A DNA stretch of 64,000 nt from a virus. The notes under the pieces were generated by a model. That model worked only from the letters and a program-made list of their open reading frames with translations. It did no database searches and was not told where the DNA came from. Of this stretch, positions 51,919-60,408 are shown piece after piece. The stretch lies in the IMG/VR virus record IMGVR_UViG_3300020195_000027, positions 1-64,000 of that record, one strand, 5' to 3'. The first letter of the stretch is position 1. Each line of letters starts with the position of its first letter. The translations under genes were made by a program, and so were the position numbers.

Positions 51919-51924
51919 CTTTTT
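51897..51924. repeat. 28-bp inverted repeat, right arm
   Basis: Exact reverse complement of 51167-51194; the arms bracket a 702-bp segment with two small genes. Confidence 0.9.
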
Positions 51925-51957
51925 ACTGTCCGCTGGACGGTTGCGTAGGGAGACAAA

Positions 51958-53274
51958 ATGCAGAAGCAAAGACTTGAACTAGACTGGATCGGCAAAGACG
52001 AAGAACCAAGACTTGAGCCACGTATTTTAATCCAAGATGGTGAACTCTCCTTCGGGGACGCCGACGGAAATAAGATTATCAACGGCGATAACCTGCTCGC
52101 TCTAAAGGCACTAGAGCAGGAGTATTCTGGCAAAATAAAGTTTGTCTATATTGACCCTCCCTACAACACGGGAAACACCTTCGAGCACTACGACGACAAT
52201 CTTGAGCACTCAACTTGGCTCAATTTGATGAAACCTCGGTTACAGCTTTTGCGAAAACTTCTACGAAACGATGGCTTCATCTGTGTTCACATTGATGACG
52301 CGGAAGGAGCATACCTAAAAGTTCTACTCGACGAAGTTTTCGGCAGACCCAATTATCTAGCCACTTTCTATATCCAAGTCCGTTACCCTGAAAAGACACT
52401 CAAAGAGAACATGGCATTTCACAAGGGAATCGAACAGGTTCATATCTACCGAAAGACGCCAGAGGCCCAGCCTATACGGAAGGCAATCACGAAGACCCTT
52501 GATAAGTTCTGTTGGTATGTGGAGGAACTTGGCAAGGGCAAGGAACTCAATCTGGGCGGGAAGTCAGTAAAGGTTTTCAAGCCAGGAGAGTTTCGACTCA
52601 CTGAGGGCGATGCCAATGTCGACGGCCTAAAGGAAATATGGGCCGCAGGAACAATCCTTGATGGCAATTCTAGCGGTCGTTTCTTTCGGGATTTCCTGAC
52701 AAACCGGAAGGAAAAAGACGGATTAGGAGTCCTCTATAAGGTTGAAGGAATTGGCGATGACGGACTTGGGCACCGTTACTTTACTGGACCAGCGAGAGCA
52801 TCAGCAACAAGGGGAAAATACTTTCAAGGTGTGCCGGTAGACCAGAGGGAAACTGGACCCAAGACTAGCTTTGTCCCTATTGAGAACTATTATAATTTGG
52901 CAGCTGACTTCGGCAATTGCCGACATGAGGGTGGAGTCGAGTTTCGTAGCGGAAAGAAGCCTGAAAAACTCTTGGCAATGCTCTTGGAACACTTCTCTGA
53001 AAAAGGTGATTGGGTGCTCGACTCATTTAGTGGATCGGGGACAACCGCCGCCGTCGGTCACAAAATGGGGCGAAAATGGATTGCGATAGAACTGAAAGAC
53101 CATTGCATCACGCACACCCAGAAACGCCTTCTAAATGTATGCACTGGACAGGATAAAACTGGTGTTTCAGAACAGTTCCAATGGACGGGCGGAGGTGGAT
53201 TCACGTTCTATCGCCTAGCACCTTCGTTGTTGATGAAGGATTCCAAAGGAAATTGGATCTTCCCGCCGGCATAG
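51958..53274 (+). CDS. Type III/beta-class adenine DNA methyltransferase
   Basis: The 438-residue protein has DPPYNTG (66-72; motif IV) before FSGSGTTAA (near 355; motif I), the beta-class order, and VHIDDAEGAYLK. The central target-recognition region differs from common type III Mod proteins. No Res subunit follows, so it acts alone here, probably to protect phage DNA or regulate. Confidence 0.85.
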   Translation: MQKQRLELDWIGKDEEPRLEPRILIQDGELSFGDADGNKIINGDNLLALKALEQEYSGKIKFVYIDPPYNTGNTFEHYDDNLEHSTWLNLMKPRLQLLRKLLRNDGFICVHIDDAEGAYLKVLLDEVFGRPNYLATFYIQVRYPEKTLKENMAFHKGIEQVHIYRKTPEAQPIRKAITKTLDKFCWYVEELGKGKELNLGGKSVKVFKPGEFRLTEGDANVDGLKEIWAAGTILDGNSSGRFFRDFLTNRKEKDGLGVLYKVEGIGDDGLGHRYFTGPARASATRGKYFQGVPVDQRETGPKTSFVPIENYYNLAADFGNCRHEGGVEFRSGKKPEKLLAMLLEHFSEKGDWVLDSFSGSGTTAAVGHKMGRKWIAIELKDHCITHTQKRLLNVCTGQDKTGVSEQFQWTGGGGFTFYRLAPSLLMKDSKGNWIFPPA

Positions 53275-53338
53275 TGCGGTGGATGATTTACAGGATCTTT
53301 TTCCATTAGAAAATTATTATAGATGAGCTTTAATTTGG

Positions 53339-53351
53339 CAAGGGGACTGCC
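53339..53351 (+). repeat. CAAGGGGACTGCC repeat, copy 1
   Basis: A 13-base sequence repeated exactly at 53868-53880, both in non-coding DNA around the two small genes. Copy 1 is followed by AACGCA ... TGCGTT, a small stem. Confidence 0.6.
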
Positions 53352-53414
53352 ATTGAACGCACTATATAGTCCATTCTGCGTTAAAAGCCCCGCAATTCAA
53401 GGATAAGATAAAGA

Positions 53415-53456
53415 TATACTTCACTATATATCATACAGTATATGTAGTGAAGTATA
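53415..53456. repeat. 12-bp perfect dyad upstream of small ORF
   Basis: TATACTTCACTA (53415-53426) and TAGTGAAGTATA (53445-53456) are exact inverted copies separated by an AT-rich centre that is itself nearly symmetric. It ends 12 bases before ATG 53469 and is a likely operator or recombination site. Confidence 0.7.
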
Positions 53457-53468
53457 GGGGGGATTTAG

Positions 53469-53645
53469 ATGACCAGCAGAGAATGCCTAAACGAACAAAA
53501 GTTCGGAACAAGGATTGAGTACTGTCTTGAAAATTACCACGTTCCAGCATGGCGATATGAGAAGGATACTGACCACCCAGGATCAAATCGTCTCAAGCAT
53601 CCAGGTAACTGCGGATGCGGAAAGTGCGTTAATGGACAAAAGTGA
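53469..53645 (+). CDS. 58-codon Cys-rich small protein
   Basis: ATG 53469 follows GGGGGG after the 12-bp dyad. The product has two Cys early (TSRECLNEQ, EYCLENYHVPAWRYEK) and ends in NCGCGKCVNGQK, a possible zinc site. Its TGA overlaps the next gene. The composition is convincing for a real small protein. Confidence 0.55.
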   Translation: MTSRECLNEQKFGTRIEYCLENYHVPAWRYEKDTDHPGSNRLKHPGNCGCGKCVNGQK

Positions 53646-53805
53646 CAAAGACATTCTCCGTGATGTCAGGCTTATCCAAACAGCTCTTGATAGGCTGTAT
53701 GATAAAGTTCCCAAGATTGCGTACATGAATTGTTATTGTCTAAGGCAAGCTTCTAAAGATTTGCAGCATTACATTGATGAGCTGGAAGGGAAGATTAAAA
53801 AATGA
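53632..53805 (+). CDS. 57-codon helical small protein
   Basis: ATG 53632 lies within the last codons of the preceding small gene, implying coupled translation; the frame is open further upstream but overlaps that gene. The product is helical (DVRLIQTALDRLYDKVPKIA, LRQASKDLQHYIDELEGK). No family is recognised. Confidence 0.5.
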   Translation: MDKSDKDILRDVRLIQTALDRLYDKVPKIAYMNCYCLRQASKDLQHYIDELEGKIKK

Positions 53806-53867
53806 ACATAGAAAAAGAAATCAACCATATAACGCACTAAGATTTCTTTGGCACATCGCTTGGCTTA

Positions 53868-53943
53868 CAAGGGGACTGCCTGCTTGCCCTTTAATCTGTT
53901 CTAGACTCTAGAAGGGAGGGCAAGTATGGGCTGTGGCAGTCCC
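53868..53943 (+). other. Nested-stem structured element with masked start
   Basis: GGGACTGCC (53872-53880) pairs with GGCAGTCCC (53935-53943), and inside it CTTGCCCT (53883-53890) pairs with AGGGCAAG (53917-53924). The right inner arm is the ribosome site of the 53926 ORF. The element also contains a CTAGACTCTAG palindrome. It may be a regulated leader or a terminator between convergent genes. Confidence 0.55.
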
Positions 53944-54033
53944 AATACGATTATCGGCGATCCTACGTCTGAGAAGAATGGGAAAAATAGCCCTACTTCC
54001 TATTTATTTTTCTGGAAATCTTTTGAGTTTTAA
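53926..54033 (+). CDS. 35-codon ORF with strong ribosome site
   Basis: AGGGAGG sits six bases before ATG 53926. The product (MGCGSPNTIIGDPTSEKNG ...) matches no family I know. Its start codon lies inside the nested-stem element, which would control it. Low to moderate confidence. Confidence 0.35.
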   Translation: MGCGSPNTIIGDPTSEKNGKNSPTSYLFFWKSFEF

Positions 54034-54093
54034 TCAATTTACGCCTCTTAGCTTTCTTCTTATTCGCTTGGAGCCACCTGTTCTTGGTTTTGT

Positions 54094-55434
54094 TTACTTT
54101 AGAAATGATGCTACCTCGACTTCGTAAGTAGAGAAGTCCTTCGTCCCATCGACAAATTCAATCCTTGGAACCATTACTGTGTGATAAGTTGATCCCATTT
54201 CTTCAATTAGGATCCATGAACGATTTCCGCCGTCTTCTTTATTTAAATCAATTACTGCGGCCGCAGTTGTCCCCGATCCGCCGAAATAGTCCATCACACG
54301 CGCGTCCTTTTTCGGAAACGCTTTGATCAGTTCTTTGATGAATGCGACAGGCTTGGGAGTAGAGAATTCGACTCCGGGCGGAAGATCCTTTTGCCCACCG
54401 TAACCGGTTTTAATCACCGACGGCAAGCTCTGTTCCATTTTCTCGTCTAGATATTGCAACTTGCGAGGTACGGTTGTTTCGTTGGAACCATATACGATTT
54501 GTCCAGCAATGACGAACCCATCACCAACTACAATTTCTTTTTCTTTGTAGTCGGCCATCCTAAGAAGTGTTTCTTCTGACCACTTCCAGCCCTTTGCAGG
54601 AACCTCACAAGATTTCTTGGTAACCGGATGTTTTAGCTTGTAGTGCGATCTGCTTTTCGGCTTATCGTGTGCGCAGCTCGGCGTAGATTGAAAAGGTCGA
54701 AAGGTCTTAGGGTGCAACATCTTGTATGGAGATTCACCCGAGCTGATCAACCCGGCTTTCTCGGATTCTGAAATCCATTTTTTGAAGACTTTTTGCGCTT
54801 CACTATATGATAGGCCGAACTTTTTAAGTTCCAGCGCTTTTTCGATCATCATTTTTGCTGCTGGTTTTTCTTTCACCAACGAATGTGCTTCGCGCGCATT
54901 TTTTCCGTAGACTAGAACGTATTCATGCACGGCGGTGAGGTGTCGGCCCGCGGAACCTTGGCTTTTATCCCAAATAACTGTGCCTAAGCAGTTATCTTCA
55001 CCAAAAATTTGGTCCATTAAAATTTTGAGACGGCAGAATTCGCCATCGCAAATATTAATCATCATTACGCCATTATCGGTGAGAAGCTGACGTCCTATTT
55101 TCAAGCGAGGCTCCATAAAGTCGAGAAAAGCACCATGATCACCAGCCCAGTCACGCTCTTTTTCAGACTGACCTTTCCACACATTTCGATACCCCTGATC
55201 ACCACCTACGTTGTAGGGAGGGTCGATCACGATGAGGTCAACTTTTAAACTATCTTGAGCAGTTCCGAAGCCTGCTTTAAGCGCAGCGAGAGCCGTGAGA
55301 TTTTCGCCGAAGATCGCCATATTTTCGCTGCTCTTACGTCCACCTGTTCGTCTAATTAAGCTCATTTTTGCTTTCCCCTTCACAAATTCCGTTAAACTTT
55401 CGCGTGGCTTAAATTGAAGTACAGCATCACCCAT
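54094..55434 (-). CDS. Second beta-class DNA methyltransferase
   Basis: The 446-residue protein starts at ATG 55434 after AAGGAGG. DPPYNVGG (71-78) precedes MDYFGGSGTTAAA (near 380), again the beta order, with GVMMINICDGEFCRLKILMD between. It differs in sequence from the 51958 enzyme and points the opposite way. No nuclease partner adjoins it. It overlaps the upstream gene by eight bases. Confidence 0.85.
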   Translation of the reverse strand: MGDAVLQFKPRESLTEFVKGKAKMSLIRRTGGRKSSENMAIFGENLTALAALKAGFGTAQDSLKVDLIVIDPPYNVGGDQGYRNVWKGQSEKERDWAGDHGAFLDFMEPRLKIGRQLLTDNGVMMINICDGEFCRLKILMDQIFGEDNCLGTVIWDKSQGSAGRHLTAVHEYVLVYGKNAREAHSLVKEKPAAKMMIEKALELKKFGLSYSEAQKVFKKWISESEKAGLISSGESPYKMLHPKTFRPFQSTPSCAHDKPKSRSHYKLKHPVTKKSCEVPAKGWKWSEETLLRMADYKEKEIVVGDGFVIAGQIVYGSNETTVPRKLQYLDEKMEQSLPSVIKTGYGGQKDLPPGVEFSTPKPVAFIKELIKAFPKKDARVMDYFGGSGTTAAAVIDLNKEDGGNRSWILIEEMGSTYHTVMVPRIEFVDGTKDFSTYEVEVASFLK

Positions 55435-55897
55435 TTGCGACCTCCTTGGTTTCGTTGACTGAAATCAGTATACCCTTTCTTATTAACTCCAAAGCATCTG
55501 AAACCATGAAAGACTTAGTGCAGAATATGTTTCCTCTAACCGAACACGCCGCCACCATTTTACACGCAAAATGATCCTCAAACGATTGTCCGTAGGTTCT
55601 TTTAAGTAACTTTGCAATATCACCTCTGGGAGATCCTGCAATTATGCTGTCTAAATGCCTCTGTAGTGCGCCTTTAATGTCCTCCCCTGCGTGTCTGTTG
55701 ATTGCAATTTGAGCAAGCTCTAGGGCTATTTTAGAGCATATTTCGGGTGGCATAACTGATCTGGCTACCCAAAATCTATCAATCTCAGGTATTGACGCGT
55801 CGTTTATTATGTCAACCAGGTCTGAGACTTCGCCGTATTTGTCCCATTTGCTGGTGTCATAGCAAGAATTTTTTAGTTGCTCTCTGGTAACCTTCAT
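55427..55897 (-). CDS. Hypothetical early protein
   Basis: The 156-residue product contains PEIDRFWVARSVMPPEICSK and HFACKMVAACSVRGN. It is helical, with several Cys. It lies upstream of and overlapping the methyltransferase. No family is recognised. Confidence 0.6.
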   Translation of the reverse strand: MKVTREQLKNSCYDTSKWDKYGEVSDLVDIINDASIPEIDRFWVARSVMPPEICSKIALELAQIAINRHAGEDIKGALQRHLDSIIAGSPRGDIAKLLKRTYGQSFEDHFACKMVAACSVRGNIFCTKSFMVSDALELIRKGILISVNETKEVANG

Positions 55898-56133
55898 TGT
55901 GTTTCCTTCATATTTCTAAAAACTGGATACTCTCCATCCTCCCTTGGATAAAGATGGACTAGCTCTCCCTGATGAAATTTGAATACAGGATTTCTCAAAT
56001 CATAAACAAAACATTCAGACATGTAAACACAATGTAGCCCTGCAAGGGTTATCGCATCAATAAAGTGTAAACCACCGTCTATTTTACTACAAACCATCCC
56101 GGGGTGCAAAACGTATCTTTTCAATAGCCTCAT
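55894..56133 (-). CDS. Small hypothetical early protein
   Basis: The 79-residue product (FIDAITLAGLHCVYMSECFV, VHLYPREDGEYPVF) looks like a compact beta domain. Start and stop overlap neighbours by four bases (ATGA), so it is co-translated. Confidence 0.55.
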   Translation of the reverse strand: MRLLKRYVLHPGMVCSKIDGGLHFIDAITLAGLHCVYMSECFVYDLRNPVFKFHQGELVHLYPREDGEYPVFRNMKETQ

Positions 56134-56351
56134 TTGTTTTTATAACCAAAAGCCCCACCTACTGCTGAATATCTCGCTGAGTGGGCGTGAAGAAGGTAGG
56201 TCCACGCAATGTTCATTGTGATAATGAAGAGTTCGGCTTTGAACTGGATCGTCGGATTATTATAAATCTGCACGGCTGCAAGGGCGGCCTCGCGGGATTT
56301 CTGGAGCAGCTCATCGGCGATAGATTTTACCCTGCGCTTGCGTGCCGTCAT
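56130..56351 (-). pseudogene. Truncated DUF3644-like protein
   Basis: The first 57 residues match the start of DUF3644 (SREAALAAVQIYNNP, then AELFIITMNIAWTYLLHA). Full-length proteins are several times longer and often sit beside restriction-modification genes. Here the match ends abruptly and SARYSAVGGAFGYKNK follows, which looks like the tail of another gene. It marks a junction at the left end of the hsd cassette. Confidence 0.65.
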
Positions 56352-56426
56352 TACGATATCCCCGCAATGGAAAGTTCACCGGATAGGAGACGAGGCAGCA
56401 GAAGGTCTCTTGTATTGGATAGAGTC

Positions 56427-57740
56427 TTACTCTCCTCTAGGTTTTGGTGAAGCAATCGGACATTCTGCTCCCTCCGATGAAGAGGCAGCAAGCCGAAACA
56501 GAAGGCGAGGGAGAAGTAGGTCACGCGCTTGCGCTAGAGTGGTAGATTCGATTGAGTTAGCGCGCATCATTTGAAACATCGGCTTTACCAAAGTACCGAA
56601 GGCCGTCGCGACAGCTTGAGTTGGCTTTGCAAATGAAAAGCGGCTTAGGCAACTCTCTGGCACTCTCTGCCTGCCAGAGGAACCGGACATGTTGGTCATT
56701 AAGTGGGTACGGAAACTTTCTTCCCTGGCTAGTAGATACGATGCCTCAAGTGGGAGTGGATCTCTTGATCTGAGGACGATGAACTCAGTAGAGCCCCAGC
56801 CGACCTGGCTATCATCCAAGTAATCGACGAAAGCTGTTTTGCCGTTTTCGAGGCATGGAGTGATGCGCGCTATCAACGTATCACCATTTGAGAAGCGGGA
56901 ACCAGACGTAAACTCTCTGAGTCTGCCTCCAGAGACGCTCATCGAACCCATAGGCAGATCGGCCATCTCGGTATATGGAAATTCTGCGCCTTTGGTCAAA
57001 CTATACCTCGGGTTTACCTCGAATAGTTCGCTGACGACTCCAGCACTCCACCCTTTCGGAATCTCGCCCATCTCCGACTTCTCGAAACTGTCGGGGAAGA
57101 GCGCGGTGGCGTCATCCATGCCGAAGGGTTTCTTGACTTGTCGCTTGGCGTGGACCGGGTCGAAGTCGATGAACCAGGACTTGAAGATCGCGCGGGCCAT
57201 CTGCTCCAGCGTCTCGTTCATCTTGCGGTTGAGTTCGATCTTGTCGTCGAGCAGCTTCAGTGCGCGAGCTACTCTCTCTTGGTCTTTCAATGTTGGAAGT
57301 ACGAGAGGCATTTTCTTAGCAGACTCAACATTAAAGTGTTGCTGTACGGCGCCCACTAGGTGACTGGCCACATGATGTGCCCCAGTGCAGTTAATAAAAT
57401 AGGCTAACCAATAGGGGTTTACTTTTTTCCCAGGCCTTATAACCACCAAATCAGAACAGTTTGCATCGTTGAGCCATTCCGGGATTACAACTGCAGCACC
57501 TGGCTTTCCAGTTCTTACAACAACTACATCACCAGGCTTAAGCTGCGATTTTTTGAGTTTTTGATGGAACTCTTGGCTAATGTACTTGAGGCCATTCTTC
57601 TTTATGTTTAGCGGTTCAATATTTAGAGAGCGAAGGAACGGAACCCCAGTGTCGACATATTCACTTGCCATTGAACCAACGAAACCAACTGTGATCTCAT
57701 CGACAACTTCGCCAAGAGTGGTGCTTTTTTCACTGGTCAC
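56427..57740 (-). CDS. hsdS: Type I R-M specificity subunit HsdS
   Basis: The 437-residue protein has two target-recognition domains separated by the conserved helix ([20 protein letters not shown], near residue 170) and followed by the second ([14 protein letters not shown], near 405). It starts at GTG overlapping the hsdM stop. After LLPRLL the usual SGEL ending is replaced by an atypical Ala/Ser tail, suggesting a 3' change at the cassette end. Confidence 0.88.
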   Translation of the reverse strand: MTSEKSTTLGEVVDEITVGFVGSMASEYVDTGVPFLRSLNIEPLNIKKNGLKYISQEFHQKLKKSQLKPGDVVVVRTGKPGAAVVIPEWLNDANCSDLVVIRPGKKVNPYWLAYFINCTGAHHVASHLVGAVQQHFNVESAKKMPLVLPTLKDQERVARALKLLDDKIELNRKMNETLEQMARAIFKSWFIDFDPVHAKRQVKKPFGMDDATALFPDSFEKSEMGEIPKGWSAGVVSELFEVNPRYSLTKGAEFPYTEMADLPMGSMSVSGGRLREFTSGSRFSNGDTLIARITPCLENGKTAFVDYLDDSQVGWGSTEFIVLRSRDPLPLEASYLLAREESFRTHLMTNMSGSSGRQRVPESCLSRFSFAKPTQAVATAFGTLVKPMFQMMRANSIESTTLAQARDLLLPRLLFRLAASSSEGAECPIASPKPRGE

Positions 57741-59329
57741 TTAATCAGCTCCAGAGTTTTAGTGATTTGATTGCCAAGCGTTTGGCCATCTTTTATTAGA
57801 GAAATTAGTGAGCCTTTTAGGGCCAAAAATCGCTCTTCAAATGGGCCCCCGTCATCAATGATGTCCTCTGCTCCTACAAAGCGCCCCGGAGTAAGTACAT
57901 ATCCATGGCCCTTGATCTCCTCTAGCGTGGCACTCTTGCAGTAACCCTTAACATCTTCATATTTGCCAGCACCCTTGTCGCCACGCCAAGCATGATAGGT
58001 AGCGCCGATTTTCTCGATCTCTTCCGTTGTGATCTCTGCATGTGAGCGTTCAACCATCTTCCCCATCTTGCGGGCATCGATGAACAGCGTCGTGCCTCGT
58101 CGATCACGGAACTTGTGGTTCTTGCGGTCACGAGCCAAAAACCAAAGACACACGGGGATCTGGGTCGAGTAAAAAAGCTGGCCTGGTAGGGCTACCATGC
58201 AATCGACCATATCGTTCTCGATCAACGATTTTCTGATTTCGCCTTGACCTGACTGGTTGGACGACATCGAACCGTTCGCCAGAACGAAACCTGCCGCGCC
58301 TGTCGGCGATAGGTGATGAATGAAGTGTTGGACCCAGGCAAAGTTGGCGTTTCCAGACGGAGGCGTTCCGTACTTCCAACGGATGTCTCCCTTCAGTCTG
58401 TCGCCGCCCCAGTCGCTGTCATTAAACGGAGGGTTTGCGATCACGTAGTCGGCTTTCAGATCAGGATGTAGGTCACGATGGAAAGTGTCGGCATTCTCAC
58501 TCCCCAGATTGGCTTCGATGCCACGAATTGCGAGGTTCATCTTCGCGAGCTTCCAAGTTGTTGGGTTCGACTCTTGACCGAAGACGCTGATGTCGCCGAG
58601 CTTACCGCGGTGAGCCTCGACGAACCTCTCTGACGACACAAACATCCCGCCTGAACCGCAAGCGGGGTCATAAACACGACCCTTGTACGGAGCCAACATT
58701 TCGACGAGTAGCTTGACGATGCAACCAGGGGTATAGAACTGGCCGCCGCGTTTACCTTCGGCGCTCGCAAACATCGAGAGAAAGTATTCGTACACGCGGC
58801 CCAAGAGATCCTTCGACCTTGACTGCTTGTCACCCAAGCCGATGGAGCCGATGAGGTCCATGAGTTCTCCGAGCCTTGTCTTATCGAGACCTGGCCGTGC
58901 GTAGTCCTTCGGGAGAACTCCCTTCAGCGTCGGGTTCTCCTTCTCGACCGCGATCATGCCATCGTCGATGAGTTTTCCGATGTTAGGTTGCTTGGCTTTG
59001 GCTTGCAGATCCGTCCAACGGGCGCTTTTGGGGACCCAGAAGATGTTCTTGGGCTTGTACTCGTCACGGTCTTCTGGATCAGCGCCCGACTTTGCGTTGG
59101 CCTTAAGCTCGGTGTGAAGCTCCTCGAATGCGTCCGAAATGTACTTGAGGAAGATAAGTCCCAAGACGACGTGCGTGTATCCCGCCGCGTCCATATTAGC
59201 GCGGAGCTTAGCGGCGGCAGCCCAGAGCGTTGCCTCAAACCCGAGCTGTGCGTTTCCGTTTGCTGCTCTGCCGTTCTTCTTCGGTTTTGTCTCAGTCTTG
59301 CTTTTTTCTGTTTTTTTGGTCTTCGCCAT
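57737..59329 (-). CDS. hsdM: Type I R-M adenine methyltransferase HsdM
   Basis: The 530-residue protein has the HsdM N-terminal helical domain ([17 protein letters not shown]), SAM motif [10 protein letters not shown] (near 220), catalytic NPPF (near 298), and C-terminal [18 protein letters not shown] precedes ATG 59329. No hsdR gene occurs in the window, so restriction cannot be assumed. Confidence 0.93.
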   Translation of the reverse strand: MAKTKKTEKSKTETKPKKNGRAANGNAQLGFEATLWAAAAKLRANMDAAGYTHVVLGLIFLKYISDAFEELHTELKANAKSGADPEDRDEYKPKNIFWVPKSARWTDLQAKAKQPNIGKLIDDGMIAVEKENPTLKGVLPKDYARPGLDKTRLGELMDLIGSIGLGDKQSRSKDLLGRVYEYFLSMFASAEGKRGGQFYTPGCIVKLLVEMLAPYKGRVYDPACGSGGMFVSSERFVEAHRGKLGDISVFGQESNPTTWKLAKMNLAIRGIEANLGSENADTFHRDLHPDLKADYVIANPPFNDSDWGGDRLKGDIRWKYGTPPSGNANFAWVQHFIHHLSPTGAAGFVLANGSMSSNQSGQGEIRKSLIENDMVDCMVALPGQLFYSTQIPVCLWFLARDRKNHKFRDRRGTTLFIDARKMGKMVERSHAEITTEEIEKIGATYHAWRGDKGAGKYEDVKGYCKSATLEEIKGHGYVLTPGRFVGAEDIIDDGGPFEERFLALKGSLISLIKDGQTLGNQITKTLELIK

Positions 59330-59332
59330 TAT

Positions 59333-59545
59333 TCACTTCTCCGTTGCAAATTCACGTTGTCCGTCAGGGGAGGCACTGCCACGCAGGACCCACGCATCGA
59401 TCTCCGACGCCCGGAACTTCCAGAGCTTCCCGACCCGATGGGCTGGGATCTTTTTCTTTTCCAGCCATCGGTACACGGTTTCTTTAGAGACCCTCAGATA
59501 GACGGCAATTTCCTCAACCGAGAGCCAAGATTCTAGTTCCGTCAT
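59333..59545 (-). CDS. Excisionase-type HTH protein
   Basis: ATG 59545 is chosen for GGAGG seven bases upstream. The 70-residue product has the MerR/excisionase-like HTH: SVEEIAVYLRVSKETVYRWL, IPAHRVGKLWKFRASEID. Such a gene commonly heads hsdMS operons. It lies three bases before hsdM. Confidence 0.82.
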   Translation of the reverse strand: MTELESWLSVEEIAVYLRVSKETVYRWLEKKKIPAHRVGKLWKFRASEIDAWVLRGSASPDGQREFATEK

Positions 59546-59608
59546 TAGTTCCTCCGAAATGGATAATATTGCATCAATCGCGTGTGCCGATTCGTACACA
59601 AAGTCCTC

Positions 59609-59830
59609 CTAGTTTGGTTTTCGTTTCTTATTTTTTAAAAACTCTGTGTTCCTTGCAAATGAAATCGGTTCATTCGCCTTTGCAAAATCAATGGGCTTCG
59701 CTCTTTCGGCTAGAGTCTGCCGCACGTTCGATTCTCTATACGTTTGATATATGTGTGCTGAACAAACAAGGACGGCGGCTGCCGTAATAGCTGCCAATCC
59801 GTGCTTATTAATCTCAAGTTCTATTTTCAT
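59609..59830 (-). CDS. Small membrane-anchored protein
   Basis: The 73-residue product has one hydrophobic segment (GLAAITAAAVLVCSAHIY, about 11-28) and a basic C-terminus (KNKKRKPN). AGAAAG precedes the ATG. It is the first phage-like gene right of the hsd cassette. Function is unknown. Confidence 0.55.
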   Translation of the reverse strand: MKIELEINKHGLAAITAAAVLVCSAHIYQTYRESNVRQTLAERAKPIDFAKANEPISFARNTEFLKNKKRKPN

Positions 59831-59880
59831 ATTATCTTTCTATATTAGAGCAGTTTTAAAACGCACTCAGGTTATTTGTT

Positions 59881-60408
59881 TTATTCCAAACCCAATTGAT
59901 CTGCTGCGGTTTCGTTTTTTATGTTTTTTATTTCTTTTAATAGATCCAGCCTTCTTGTTTTTCTGTGTAGCTCATGGTGATGATCTTTGCAAAGCCACAT
60001 TACGTTCAGGTGATTAATATAATCTTCGTGGTGCGCCTGAACCTTAACTTCCCCACAAACCTCACATGGTTTTTTTATTATATCCCCTGCGCCTACCGCC
60101 ATCTTTGTTTTCTGTCTTGTTAAATATTTTGATCTGTGTTTAACCCTGTTGTTTACGCTTCTTTTATTGAGGGCGGCCCTTCCCTTGTCTGTATTCTGGT
60201 TTTTTTTTGTTCTTTTCAAAACATTATCTTTGTTAGCCAAATATCTATCCCTAGAGTGAAGCCTTCTTTCTAATCTGTTTTTTTTGCTGTATTTGTTCCA
60301 GCTAATTCTTTCACTAGCATTTACGCAATAAGGAGAACAATATTTAGTTCTGCTGTGATAAGAAACGAATCTGACTGCACAAATATGACAACTAATTTTT
60401 TTTATCAC
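59881..60408 (-). CDS. HNH endonuclease-like zinc protein
   Basis: Start is GTG 60408 after GGAG. The 175-residue protein has an N-terminal zinc ribbon-like C-x2-C ... C-x3-C (CHIC, CSPYC), a very basic middle, and a C-terminal HNH module (CEVCGEVKVQAHHEDY, NVMWLCKDHHHELH). Phage HNH proteins act in packaging or as free-standing homing nucleases; the place beside recombination genes fits either. Confidence 0.8.
   Translation of the reverse strand: MIKKISCHICAVRFVSYHSRTKYCSPYCVNASERISWNKYSKKNRLERRLHSRDRYLANKDNVLKRTKKNQNTDKGRAALNKRSVNNRVKHRSKYLTRQKTKMAVGAGDIIKKPCEVCGEVKVQAHHEDYINHLNVMWLCKDHHHELHRKTRRLDLLKEIKNIKNETAADQLGLE

Noticed and set aside
51167-51924. Phage attachment sites
   Set aside because: att sites would be direct repeats flanking the prophage, with an integrase. 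These are inverted and only 702 bp apart, and no integrase is present.
53933-54127. Longer frame read from 53933
   Set aside because: No ribosome site. The frame from ATG 53926 has a strong one.
58988-59536. Plus-strand frames of up to 182 codons opposite hsdM
   Set aside because: GC-rich coding DNA leaves long antisense frames. Composition is Ser/Arg/Leu/Phe-biased and hsdM itself is clear.
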